Origin: Lanius collurio
Lineage: Eukaryota; Chordata; Aves; Passeriformes; Laniidae
Length of the DNA stretch: 64,000 nucleotides
Assembly (NCBI GenBank): GCA_020086605.1
Contig: JACBWW010000016.1
Coordinates: 5,695,682 to 5,759,681, forward strand
Direction of reading: 5' to 3'
Positions 12,201 to 24,704 of the stretch are shown piece by piece. The position numbers and the translations under genes were made by a program. Below the pieces are notes generated by a model, which made no database searches, had not been told where the DNA came from, and saw only the letters and a list, made by a program, of their open reading frames with translations. Within the stretch, counting starts at the first letter, position 1, and the number at the start of each line of letters is the position of its first letter.

Positions 12201-14190
12201 GTGTTAATGGTTCCTAACTTAAATACTGGCAAAAAAGGCCATGGAGGTCCCACTTAAGTACTGCAGTAGGTGTTTCTTAGAGAAAAAAATCTGTTCAAGA
12301 AACAATAGACACTACTAGAGTTACTCGTGCTTGAAAAATGTTGCAGCCTGATTGTTAGAAAGCCCTAAGGGTAAAAATGGTGACTTCATCCTAGCATCTC
12401 TGAGGAGGGAATACAGGACATCTTGTGTTGTCTCCTCATTGGAAGGTTAGTTGTGCAGGGCTCAAACCCCTCTGGTTGGTGGGGAAGTCAGTGAGAACCT
12501 CATCAGGGTCTGCTAAGTGCTCTCTGCTGGTCTTGCACAGGGTGGGTGGTTAGACAATACCTGACTGTCTGACAGGAGCAGAGGGGATGCAAACTTCAGC
12601 ATGCAAGGAAGGAGAGTTCAAATTCCTTCTGTGTCTATAAATACAGAGCTTCTGGGAAAGTCGTTGTGAATAGAGCCTGGGCCTCATCCATGAGGACCTT
12701 TGAGGCCAAAGATGTGATAGAAAAGGCGAGGCATGTAAAACACACACCTGGGAACAATTGTTTTCACTCATCCATTCTAAGAATGGTTTCAAGTTTTTAG
12801 TAACTGTAATCCATCAGTAAAAGCCACACTGTTTGGAACAAACAGATGAGACGTGTAGCTGTCAGTACTGTAACTTCCCTCTAATGACAAGTTCCACCTG
12901 GCAGTGGTTAATTAATTATTTTACAAAACTTTTCAACTTACTCAAAATACCTGTCAGCTCACCCAGATATGCAGGACTTGTCATTACAAACTTTCAAGCT
13001 CTATTCAAAGTCCCTCAGTGCTTTAGAGGATTGCCCTTCTAAGGTAAGGAATCTCTACAAAAGTTATTGCTCTTACCAAAGGGGCGTAGGGACAGTTAGA
13101 TACTACCTACAATGTATCTTTCCTTTTTGCTTTGAATATCTTGGACAGAAAATGTAAAATGAAATTAATGCAGTAAGGACTTCTCAAGTGTGACCAGGTG
13201 CAGTGGATAGAGTGCAATCAGGGATTGATGCTCAGCCTAAACTGGATTCACCTGAATCTGTTTTCTCACCTGCTTTACATCCTATCCCACCACCCATTTC
13301 TCTCTCTTATCCTCCATGCAGTCAGTGTATTACTAAACTTTCTAGTGTTTTCTTGCCAGCTCTAAGAGCTGATTGTGGTAGGTAGGTATGTGCTAATTGT
13401 CTTTGTAAAAAGTTTTTCAATACTGGATGTTTACTTTAGTCAGAGAACTATAAATCTTCAAGAAGCTGTGGTAAGTCTTTATTTCTGCTTTCTGTTGATC
13501 CACCTGTAAATGTCTTACATGGGTTCTGTGGCTGGCTGTAGCAAAGTAAAAAAATTCTGGCTGGATTCTTTTTCTGGTTTTTCTACTTTATGTCTTTCAG
13601 CAAAGTTAAATACTTATTAACAGCATCCTACATCAAGAAAAATTTTAAACACATGGTAAATAGTTGGTGCTACTCTGTGCTAGGCAGAAAAGCTATTTTT
13701 GAAGTTGTGCATCTGTATCTCTTCTGAAAGATGCTTCTGGTCATTTTGGATAGTGAACTATCTACACATGTGGGCAAGTTCTGTTTCTTAGTGTGGAATC
13801 TGTAAGATGACTAAATGTCAGCTATTTTCCCTGGGGACCATGAGCAGATAACAGTTTAGTTCTCTGGGGCACAAGTTTTGGTCATTAGCCTCCTTGCACC
13901 AAATTCCCTGATTCCTAATTCAATGTTACCTATTGTGCTATTAAATAAAATAAAACCTCCTTAATATTCTTCTTTTCTGTATTTCTTATCTAGAGATGAG
14001 CATAATTTTTAATGCAGATGCACCAAATGACTTTGTTCATGTGTATGTATGAATAAAGCAAAATTTTTCCATTTCAGTAGATAAATATATGTTATGGGGA
14101 GAGAATTTTAATATTTAGGAAGATTTGCACTTTTTTTTATTTTTTAAATTCAAAGACATATTGGTTACTGAGGAGATGCCTTTTGTGGGG
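9276..14190. other. Unique non-coding sequence, no gene seen
   Basis: AT-rich single-copy sequence. A moderately GC-richer stretch lies at about 10540-10930; the overlapping open frames there (up to 119 codons, both strands) are what stop-poor GC-richer DNA produces by chance and show no domain. A small 8-bp stem/8-nt loop occurs at 11379-11402. No CR1 or LTR tail was recognised. Confidence 0.65.
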
Positions 14191-14192
14191 GG

Positions 14193-14220
14193 AAAAAAAA
14201 AATATATATATATATATATA
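14193..14220. repeat. A-run followed by (AT)n microsatellite
   Basis: Ten A residues followed by about nine AT repeats, then CACATC. It is a simple repeat. Confidence 0.95.
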
Positions 14221-15194
14221 CACATCTATATCTACCATTACCGAGTCAAAGAAAGAATTTATGGAAAGGCCTTGGTAACTAATGTTTCTCTAAGGACAAG
14301 TTACCCATGCTTTTGCTGTAAGATACTGGAAGGGAAAAACATCAAGATTTTGAACTAGAGAAATAGCCATGCATGTAGGTGTACCATTATCTGAGAAACA
14401 GAAAATGTAATTTTGGCATTACAACCATGTTTTTTATATACTTTTTGAACCCCTAAATTGGGCTGGCCTGTAGTGAGTACGTGAAATTTGAGATGCTTGA
14501 AGCATGGGCAATGTTTTGCCTTTGACTGCTTGATCTTTGTGTGTAGTGACTGGGTTTTTCTGTATTTGGGGTAGTTCTAGACCTTAAATTAAAAGGAACT
14601 AAATTAGTAGCTCTGGATATTGTTGTCATACATATTTGACTTAAAAGGCTTCTTTTATTCTAGAGTGGGACTATTGTAGACCAGTATTTGGAATATTGAT
14701 TCTTTAGCTCTCTCTGTACCTTACCTGGTTTCTCAGCCATTTTCAAATTGTTGTGATGTGGGGATTGTTCATGGTTAAATTATTTAAAAAAACGCTACAC
14801 CTGTAATCACTGTCACTTTCTAAAAGAACAAGATTATTTACTTCCCATTTACTTGCCTTCATTTTGTGAGTCTGTATTCTGCACAGATGAATCCCATTTT
14901 TTTAGAACAGTGATCTTCCTGCAAGAAAATCTAATACAAGAGGGCAGCATCAAACTGACAGGAAGATTGAATGGGTAATATATGCCCTCTTCTTTTTAAT
15001 GTGGGGTATCTTTATGATACTGGGGCCTGTGGTCTACAACTTTGACCCACATCTTTCTTTTTAGTTAACCTCCATCAACTATTTAATATAGCTTCACATG
15101 TTTGTCATATGAATCTGTAATTAATGTCTAGTCCTCATGTTAATATGTTCACTGAAAACGATATAGAACGAAGGGCACTTAGATCTACAGAGAA

Positions 15195-15240
15195 TTAATT
15201 AGCATGTAATTTTCAGCATATCATCTAGTGTTAATTAGCA
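15195..15240. promoter_or_regulatory. Paired TTAATTAGCA homeodomain-type motifs
   Basis: The identical 10-mer TTAATTAGCA occurs at 15195-15204 and 15231-15240, start to start 36 bases. TAATTA is the core bound by many homeodomain proteins, and such clusters are common in conserved vertebrate non-coding elements. The surrounding 150 bases are AT-rich without repeat signature. Function is inferred from the motif only. Confidence 0.3.
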
Positions 15241-16138
15241 GTTAAACCATCTTCTAGTGCATGACCTGCTGATTTAAATACAGCATTCTGTTACAGTGGC
15301 CCTGGGGGATAATGTCTTGAAAGAATATTCTCTTGAAAATGGAACTCCTTGTTTGTCTCTCTATTTCTTTGTGCCTTAACATCAGATCTTTGTCAGCCCT
15401 TTCTGCCACACAAAAGCCCCTTTACTTAAGTGATCACCAAGAAGCAATTTTGATATTAATCAGAAAAGATAATGATAGATTTAAGCATGCCAAATGAATG
15501 TGGTGCCTGATGGAGGTGTGATAACTCCTTTGTTAAAGGAGGCTCACATCCTCCCTGAAGGATCTCTAACTGCAGTAACTTCAGCTTTGCTATCTTTTCT
15601 TTACACACATAAAATTCTACCATGAGGAAGTGTAATAGTGGCTAGCTGAGCCATTCAGGAAATCACCTGAAGTCTCTCTTTAGATAGTTGTAGTGCATAA
15701 GCTTATATTTCTTGTGAAAAAACAAGTGCTATATTATATTTTAACTACCTTGCTTAATATGCTTATGTTTTGCTATTCCTCTTTTATTAAGTTGTGAGTG
15801 ATCCTTTAAATTTTTTATTTCATCAGTGTAAAAATATCTAAAGCTCTATTTTATTGAGCGCTTCCATCATCCTGAATACCTCTATTATACTGCTTTTGAG
15901 GTCTTATTTTTCTATGCAATCCAATTCCCTTGACCTCAGAAGAGTATTTATTCCTGGTATCCAAGCTTTATATTATTAAGGCTTTACCCTGGTGTGTCAT
16001 CAAAGCTGTTGCTGTGAAGTGGTGAGTTTTAGTACTATGAAATTGAACTCTTTCAATGGTGATAGAGAACAGCTGACCCTACTTCTTCAACTAGTTGATG
16101 ATGGATTAGGAGACAAAACTAAGTGAGGGGTTTCTTGT

Positions 16139-16230
16139 GCTCCTTCTTGTGATGCTGGTGGGTTTTTTGGTGTGTGCTTTTGGGTTTGTTTTGGGGTGTT
16201 TATGCCTGTTAGGTTGGGGCTTTTTTGAGC
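16139..16230. repeat. G/T-rich low-complexity sequence
   Basis: A stretch dominated by runs of T and G on the plus strand (GGGTTTTTTGGTGTGTG and similar). It resembles a smaller version of the tract at 30.2 kb and has no coding or transposon signature. Confidence 0.7.
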
Positions 16231-17371
16231 CTTTTTTCTTAATATTTCCAAGGTCAAGTGTTGCAATCCAGGATGCTATTAGACTGAAAAGAAAATAGTC
16301 TCTTGAACAGAAGAGAAGACTTATCCAGAAAATGTCTAACTTTTGGGTTTCTGAAACAAAAAATCTCTTAATGATGAAAAAAACCAATCCCCTCAGTTGT
16401 CACCAGAATTACGTAGGGACTCTTGATAGAAGTTATCAGATGTGCAATACATGACTGACACCCAGAATATGTTTTAAGAGACAGATGTCTCAGAGGGTTG
16501 CAATGAAATTTTTGCCTAAATCAAGGATGGATTGTAAATCTGTTCATTGCCATCATGAAGTGCTTTTGAGAGCCAGCTAGAAAAGACTATAGTTTTTGAT
16601 TAAGTGACAAATAACTTAGTGAGCACTTGAGATCAAAAATTTCTTCCTCTTTGCAAATTATTGCCTTGTCCAAAAGCTGATCTCAACTTCTTCAATGTAT
16701 TCATTGTTCAGTTCTCCTAAAACAGAACTCTCTCACTATGGTTTGATCAAGAATTTAGTGCTGATAGCTAAACAGCTTTTATTTGCTCTCAATGGGAAGG
16801 ATTGAAGCTGCATTTGATAGAATTAATTTGATAGAAATAATTACTGAAAAAAGATATATCCAACCTGTACACCTATTCAAACAGAGCAGTCTAAGCTATC
16901 AGTGGTAAGTTTAAGTACTGATATTTCCTGAAGCTGTGACCTGTCCAAGCACTGTTCCCTCTGGCCATCCAAAAGCAGCACTGGCTAATGCTGGTGTTTA
17001 CTGACCCCTGTAACCAAGCTCAGGGTGTGGACTCCATGTCCAAAGCCCTCTGTGGCTTGGTCCTTAAACTGTTCCACGTGGTGTGTTTCTGTCACGGCTG
17101 CTGGACTCCCTTTAACTGATATTGGTTGGGCCAGGAAGGGGCATTAAAAGGGGCTTATCCCTGCTGTACTTTGCTGTGGGGCTGAGGGAGTAGTTTAAGG
17201 TGAATTGGTGGGAGAGTAATGTTGTGGTTCTTTGGCCATTTATTTTTCCTCTGGTAGAATTTGGGATATAACTGTGTTCAAGCATGGCAAAGGAACTGAA
17301 TTGTTTCCTATTCACTCTGATTATTAAATTTATCAAATTTTGAACATTTCATATTCTGCATTCCTAATTTA

Positions 17372-17386
17372 TTTTTTTTTTTTTTT
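17372..17386. repeat. Homopolymer T tract (15 T)
   Basis: Uninterrupted T run in AT-rich sequence; a simple repeat. Confidence 0.9.
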
Positions 17387-17504
17387 GATTATGGGAAAAG
17401 AAACCCTTGGTCCTACCATTTAAAAAATTAAATATACAACCTTTAAAATACTTTTGTGTGTATTTAAAATACTTCTATATTTTTGTATGTTGAAGTAGGG
17501 GGCA

Positions 17505-17538
17505 ATGACTGAGACTGAGAGAGACCATTCTTACTCTG
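17505..17538 (+). other. Possible mini first exon (very tentative)
   Basis: An ATG with G at -3 (GCAATGA) follows an in-frame TAG at 17496-17498. It opens 11 codons (M-T-E-T-E-R-D-H-S-Y-S), rich in charged residues, that run straight into a strong splice-donor sequence, CTG|GTAAGT, at 17538/17539. I do not recognise the peptide, see no promoter or CpG island upstream, and find no partner exon. A chance arrangement is more likely than a real exon. Confidence 0.1.
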
Positions 17539-20500
17539 GTAAGTTTCTTTTTAAAAATCAGAAGTAGGGAGTACCTATTTGAATATCATTATATAAAAAT
17601 ATTAAATGATCAAGCCCAGATATATTTTATATACAATGAAGTAACACCAGTGTTAGAGATGTTCAAGGGTGATCAAATAACCTGTTCTACTTCTTCCTCA
17701 GCACAGAATTAGCTCTCATTGCCAGACCCTACTGGATTTGTTGAAATCTATTTTGATTATGACATCCCTCTAAAAAAGCTTGGACCAAAGCTTACTGAAA
17801 TTGTTCCTTCATTGTGGTTCCCACTTTTTTCCTCTGCAAAAATTTCTTGTAACTATTCCTCTCCTACAAAATAGCCAGTCGCTCTTTCCCTGGCATTCAG
17901 AGCCCATTACAAACCCTCTGATTGCAAAATCTTGAGTTCCCACTGTCAGCACTGATTCAACTCCCAGTTTCTAGGTCACATTAAAATACTATGGTAGTAG
18001 CTTTTATTCATCTTTCCCTGTTTAAATGTCTCATTTTATGGGCTCCTGGCACAGAATTCACACTGAAAAGTGTTGCTGCTTGTATGAGTAAGTGGCACAA
18101 ACAGACTTTGCAGAAGCCTGTAAGCCATAATTTGCTGAATGATGAAAAGGGAACATAGGGTAAGGTTGGTCCAATATGCTCTGTTTCTCACCAAAGGCTG
18201 AAGTGTTGAGAGCAAGAAGAGAATGTTGCAAAGAAATCTTCTTTGTTGACTGTCTAATGATCCATAAATGTTTTGTTTGCTAAAATTGAAGACTGTGGTT
18301 TTTAATGCTTTGGCCTTCATTGTGTCAGCAGGGACTGAGATGAATCCTCTCAGCCTAAATAGGAATTAATTACGTTATTTGAATAGACTGCTGTTGTAAT
18401 TCTACTTCTTGTGCAATGTTTCTGATTAGTTCCTAACTAGATGCCTATAACCAAACTAAAGCTTTTAGAAAGAATTGGAATTTCAGCATTGCATGCAGGT
18501 GTACCAAGAATCAAAGATTTGCAGCAAATTGTCACTTAACAGTCCTGTGAAGATGCAGCTCAGAAACTTGGACCATCTTCTAGTCTAATACAAATATCAA
18601 CATAAAATTAATTACTTATTGGACATTATTTCCATATTTATGATACCATAAAAGTAATTTATGATACTATACAAAGATGAGGCCAATTCTAGAGAACATA
18701 TGAAAATTAAAAGTACTTTTTAATTGTTGTGTAATAGAACCTTTAATTATTTGCTGAACTGGACAATAAAATCCAAGCTTTTAAAGAGCGTGTTTATATA
18801 TTTTTTTGCTCTAGAAGGAAAAAACTCTCCCTGTGTCAGAAGGAGCTCTTTCAAATGTTTAGGCAGTGAAGAAGGGTCCAAGAATGGAGCTGTTTGCTCT
18901 TGAAGTGAGTTTCAAGAAGCGCAACGGTAGCTGGGGCAAGCTGTGCCCAAGAGGTTGCAGGGCAGGAGTGAGACAAGGCTTCCAGGGACTTGTGATTGGG
19001 ATGGGCTTTGAGTCAAACCCAACTGTTGAAACCCAGGCAAGTCCTGCCATGATGTGCTTACTTACAAAGCCAGGGCTGGCACTGTTGTTCTGCAGTGCCT
19101 GTTTGAACCTGGCTTCCCAAAATGGTTGATGTGCTCACACTCTCTTCCGTAGCAGAGAACATTACCTCAGCAGCTGATTGACAAATGGAGAACTCCTAAT
19201 CTTGATTTGAAGTCTGCACCTTTTAGATTTGTTTGTGATATTTCTGGTTTAAATTGGGATTGGTGTGAGAAGCTGCATCTACAATGAAGAACACACTTCT
19301 ATTTCTGGTCTGTTTCACACAGACAGCCTGAAAGGCTTCCGCTCGGATGGAAACAGGTCACATTTCATCCCAAAGCAGTTGAAATGACAGCTACAAACTC
19401 TCTAAAAAGTTTATAACAAGTCTGCTGACAGATACTCAAATAAGGAATACCGGAGGCCAGCAATAAAATGTTCATAATAGCCCTCATACAAATCTTGATC
19501 AGGTACGGATTCTACCAGGATTCCTTACTGATGCTAGCAAACACTTGAATTAGTAAGTACTCCAAGTGCAATTCAAAGTAAGATATCAAATTAAGGGAGG
19601 AGGGACAGCAATGTCTTTCTTGGCCTGTCACAAAATTCTCACCTGTTCCTATGTAATTAATATATGCCAGGAATTGCATATATTCCACTATATAACATTG
19701 TCCCGTTTTTTCCCTAACTGCTCCAAATAATTGCAGATTATTCTTTGAATATCAATTTACTGTGAGCAGATTTTGGATATCGAGTGTCTGGGGCTGGTAC
19801 TGGACCCATAAATAGAAGTTAGGTTGGAGCAAGTAAGATGATTTCCCACACTGCAGGCAATGTCAGTAGTAAGGAACCAGCAAAAAAGTGACATGTTTTG
19901 CTTTCTGGAAAATCCCTGACCGAGAACAGAAACTGCCAACCTTCTGATGATGCCCTCCAAAAACCAAAACACCAGACTAAAGGTGTTTGAAATGATCTAC
20001 ACATTGTTAAGAAGATTTCTGAATTCAAAGCCCTTAAAGAGGAGTGATGTATTCAGCTGTTTTAGTGGGAACAGAAGCATTAGTTGCAATTTAGGTTCTG
20101 AGGAAGAAAATTATCTACTTTCTGTTCTCTCTTAAGGTGCCTTGGATTCTTAATCACTTGATGTTGGGACCAGTGCAGTGTTCAATTAGTGCATTCAGTG
20201 TCTGTTATTAATCTGTTTTTCTCAGAGTAGTAACATTATCACTCCACTTTGGTACATGGAGTTAATGCACACTGAAGGCAATCAAAACTACATGTAAGTT
20301 TATAGGGACAAAATTTGGCATTCACAGTTTAAACAGTGACACAACAATGACTGAATGTAATGAAGTGAGAAAAGTTCTTTCTCCAGAAAACTTTAGACCA
20401 GGTTAGTGGTTCTTAAATAGTACCATAGAGCATTTGTTCTTTTTAGCTAGTCCCAGTCTATCAGGAGGCAGAAAATCTGATAGGTTTAATCACTGAGGGT

Positions 20501-22440
20501 CTAAAATGAGATGGGCCAGCTTTGGTTCATCTGTTAAAAAGGGATTAGGGAAGAATCCATTAATCTTCAGGTAACTATGCTTTCCTAGTTGTTTTAAGAT
20601 CTTACAAAACCTTCAGAAATAATTGTTTTTCCTCTTGCCAATGGAAGTAAAGATATCAAGCGCTTGCCTGTCCTGTGCTGCAATGTCTTTCTTTTCTGCT
20701 ACCTTTTTGCAGGATATTTGATGTTTTGCCTTTATGAAATGGACAGAAGGGAAGTGAGGCTGCAAAGGTGAACCTTGAATCTCGAAATGACCAAGGAAGT
20801 GTGAAGTTGCTTCTAAGAGATAGGAAGATATGGGACTAGTAAGCCTCAGTAGTCAGGAAAAAGTAAATATTACAATTTCATAGACATAACCATGCTCAGT
20901 AGAATTCATTATCTATTTTCTCCTTGGAGCTCTCCTCCTTGGATGCTGCAGTAGGATGGTCACAGGAGGGAACATGTTGGCTTGTGGGTGAGAGTTTGAG
21001 AGCACTGCTGGCCAGGAAAGGAGATCTGCTCTAAGAGGTGGTCTGAATATGAAGTAGTCTAAGATCTTCTTTTAAATACCATAATCTCCCCAGGGCACTA
21101 ACGTTGACTAGCAAAGAGGTCACTAAGTTATTACAGTTTCCAGTTGTGTTGTTTAAGCATGTAACTTGAGTCTCCTTATTTAACATTGAAATTCAAGTCT
21201 AGAACTTTGGTCTTTGCTGACTGGAACTCAGATATTTCTCCCATGACTTCTAATAGTGCTTTCTTTAGTCTTGAGGTGTCTTAAATAAAAGAATGGTAAA
21301 TTTCATACAGATATTTTTCTAAGCTCTTGCAGTTCTAATAAATGGGTATTACAAACCCTCTATGTTAAACTTCAGATAATAGGAAAGAAAAAGGTGGGCA
21401 GGAGGCAGTAAGAAAAAAAACATAATGGAGGATAAAAAAAAGGACATAATAGTCTAAAATCTTTGTGGCAAGAAAGGATTCCTTGTGTAGAACAGCACAC
21501 CAGTGGGCCTAATTAATGCCTGTTACTTGCCACTTAAGGCTTGTACTGAAACTGCTGGTAAGAAGCAAAGAGAAAATGAGAGGAAGAAAGAAATTCTGGA
21601 AGGGAAATGCAGAAAACACAGCAAAAATACCTCTCTTGTGATTTCTGCTTTAGACATTAGGAACTTCTTGGAAGTAGGGACTCCTACAGCTCCATGATGA
21701 CAGTGACTGTAAATTGGGGGTACAACAATGTTGGCATGGGGAAGGACAGAATATCTTTACCTTTTCTTGTGAGATTTGTCCCATGGTGGTCTCATCACGG
21801 ATTTATTATAAGGTGATTTAAGCTGTGGGAGCTGGTAATAGGCTTCAAGAGGACATGCCAGTGTCTGAGTGTTGCTGAGGCCAAGAAGGAAAATAGAATC
21901 AAACCTGGTTTCTCTGGTTTGTGAAAGTACAGAATCAAAATAGAATAGAAAGTACCTGAAAGAGAGCAGCTGTTCCCTGTTCAGCTAAGCATTGTTTTAA
22001 TGCAAAACTATCCCATTTTGGGGGGAATTTTTTTCTAAATATGTTCTAAATGATTATTCCAATCTTAGAGATATTCATAATAACACAAATAAGTTTTCTA
22101 GACATTTTTTATAGACGGATTTATTTTTACATGGTTGTTTATATGCCATCTGAATTGTTGCTTTGATACTATCTAGTATTACATTATCAAGTGTGAGAGA
22201 ATAGTCTGATCTATAGTGGAGATATAATAAAAATAGTGGAGTTGATGTGTAAACTGTCTACATCAAAGGCATTTATCTACTGAGTGTCATGTCATGTACA
22301 CACAGGGAGGGGAGAACAAAATTCAGAAATGGGCTTTGTTCTTGAAATAATATCTAAATTCATCTTTTAAAATGATGAGTGATCCCTGTTCAAACTTACA
22401 ACTTCCTGCTGGTGCAGGTATCCACTAGTGGCATCCAGAG

Positions 22441-22625
22441 TGAATTCTGGTGCTTCAGTGCTTGCCCCTCAGTGCAGCCCCTCTGCACAGACCCCTGGAG
22501 AAGGAGCAGCCCTGGGAACTGTGGTGGCACAGAGTAGGGTGGCACTGCCCTTGGGCTCTGCTCACGGCTCCCGTGCCGCACTGGAACGCGCCTCCTCCCC
22601 CCCTGGCCTAAGGGTAGTCCATGAT
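22441..22625. other. Isolated GC-rich patch
   Basis: About 180 bases of distinctly higher GC inside AT-rich sequence. A few CpGs cluster at about 22563-22592 (ACGG, CCGTGCCGC, AACGCGCC). The 61-73-codon open frames on both strands are compositional. It could be an unrecognised transposon remnant or a small regulatory island; I see nothing decisive. Confidence 0.4.
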
Positions 22626-22954
22626 TTACACAAGTTTAGGTATCCATGATCTATTCTTAGCCTCATTCACGGGAAAGATCTGTAATTTTGCACTGATTCA
22701 AATGCAATGTGTACGGGTGGCATTGGGGATTTTTTTCTTTGTTTTCACAGGACATAGGGATACAGGTATGTGAGAATTGATCATATTCCATACTGTGCAT
22801 TTGAAGATAGAGCCAGAAATATTCTAGTTAGCAGTTTTACATAAGCTCATTGACTTCAGCATCCTTTTCTTGCACTATAAATGAAACAGACTCAGTCCAT
22901 TAACATTTAAATTGGAGATACAGATTCCTGATGTAAACAGTTTGCAATGACATT

Positions 22955-23270
22955 AATAGTGGGCACAGCCCATTAGAGTGAGCTCGTATTAGCAATGTCT
23001 TAATAATCATGGCAGAGCTTTTTTTAAAGTTATGGGAATTTCACTGTAGCATATAATTAAATGTGTATAGAATTTTTATTGGTTATAATTAAGATGCATG
23101 ATCTTTGTTTATTACAGCATTAGAAAGTACTATAATAGCTCTGAAAAGCACTGCTTGTCATGTGGCACTGCTTAATTATGGAAAAATACTATAACACTTC
23201 AGGTTGGTCTGATTAAAGCAATTAGCACAAAATTATAATTGGATGCTATTAAAGTATATAAAAATATTTA
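22955..23270. promoter_or_regulatory. Candidate conserved non-coding element
   Basis: An interval free of recognisable repeats and low-complexity runs, dense in homeodomain/POU-type words (TAATAATCATGG, ATAATTAAATG, TATAATTAAGATGCAT, CAATTAGCAC, TATAATTGG). This texture is typical of developmental enhancers in vertebrate gene deserts. It is a judgement from composition; no alignment supports it here. Confidence 0.22.
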
Positions 23271-24688
23271 CAAGCCTTCTCATGACTATGGGAATTGGGC
23301 TTTAAATGTTTTTCTTCTTAAGATGCAATTTTATATTTTTCCTGTTGCTATGCAGGGAAAAAAAAAAGTATTAGCTATTTATTGGGCAATATTACCAGGA
23401 TCTTATGGGTGTGCATGTATTTAAAACTGTTTTCAGATCCTTTAGAATCTGAAATTGTGCATGTTGGTCTTATCCACAAAAATATTCTCATCTGTATTCT
23501 TCTAACCAATATTAAGCAGTGTAGGAATGGGATCCTTCTTTTCTTACCAGATCTAAAGTTCATGTTCCTGTACCTGGACTATAATAAGATTCTTTTCACC
23601 TGTCCCATTTTCTTCACTTGGGAAACATTTATTTTGACTTCAATTTAGTTTCTGGCACAATCATTGTACCCATGTTAATATTTTCCCCTCGCTTTTTATA
23701 TGGGCAAATAATGGCATGTCTGTGTCATCCCTGGTTATGATGGTTTGGGTTCTGTGTGGATCCCGAAGGTATTCATCATTTTAGGGTGGCTGAAACCAGC
23801 AACATCATCAAGTAAAATAGTCAAATCAAGAGGGTGGAGGGAATAAGGCTGCAAATATTTTTAATTGAAATTATTCTGTCATCTTCTGGATCTTTGGAGG
23901 ACACTTCAGTGAAGCTTCTCTTCACAGCTGTATACAAAAGGAACTCAAGTACCTAAAAATAAGAAACAAAATAGACTGTCATTGGCAGTACAGGGATAGC
24001 TGTTTCTTTCTGAGCTGATACTCCTTGGAAACAGTTTCTTATTGTTTGCACAGTAATGTCCCCAGTTCCTTCTTGAAGCTGCTCTTCCTGGGAAGTGGGG
24101 AGATGTGATGATAAGAGTTCTTTCTGTAAGCAAATAGTAGAGGGGAAATGTCATCAGCTGGAATAAAAATGTAAGTTTTTGGTCTCAAATTATTTCCTCT
24201 CTGTATGTTATGCACTGAAATATTTCAGTCCATTTTGCTTTTTCCTAAAAGAAACTTTGAGATATTTCTGCCTTATATCTGCCTCAGTAAGGAAAGTGGA
24301 ACAATATTGTCCACTGAGGTGTCCCATTCATTATGATAAAAGATTAAGTGTGTTTTTGGAGGTTTTGTTTCGTTACTCTAACCAACTTTGACTGTTTGTG
24401 AAAGTGATGAGAATTCTGTGGCGGACTGTGAGCTGTGGTATTTCTCTCAGCCAGGGATGTGTTCCCTAAAACCATATTAAAATATGTTGTGCCTTTCATC
24501 AAGGTTCTGTGTCAGTGGCTTGCTTATCTCTATCTGTGTACTTTATGTCTACTAATTTTCCGTTCTTCTCCTTTAAAAATTGGGGAGCTTGTGTTTCCAC
24601 CACAAATAGGTGCCAGCCATCCTCACGTGATACACCAACGATTTAATCTGAATGCAGCTTAGCAGTTCTGGTGAGTTGTTGCAAATGT

Positions 24689-24704
24689 GTTTGTTTGTTT
24701 GTTT
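24689..24704. repeat. (GTTT)4 microsatellite
   Basis: Four GTTT units followed by two further T residues; a simple repeat. Confidence 0.9.

Larger units (their letters stand above)
14225..22440. other. Unique non-coding sequence, no gene seen
   Basis: AT-rich, with open frames no longer than about 94 codons. Notable items inside: G/T-rich low-complexity sequence at about 16139-16230, a T tract at 17372-17386, paired TTAATTAGCA motifs at 15195-15240 and a possible mini-exon at 17505-17538, the last two listed separately. No transposable-element tail was recognised. Confidence 0.65.

Noticed and set aside
12430..12480. CR1 tail suggested by 'attggaaggttagt'
   Set aside because: Only the short 'ttggaagg' word fits; the flanks do not follow any CR1 end.
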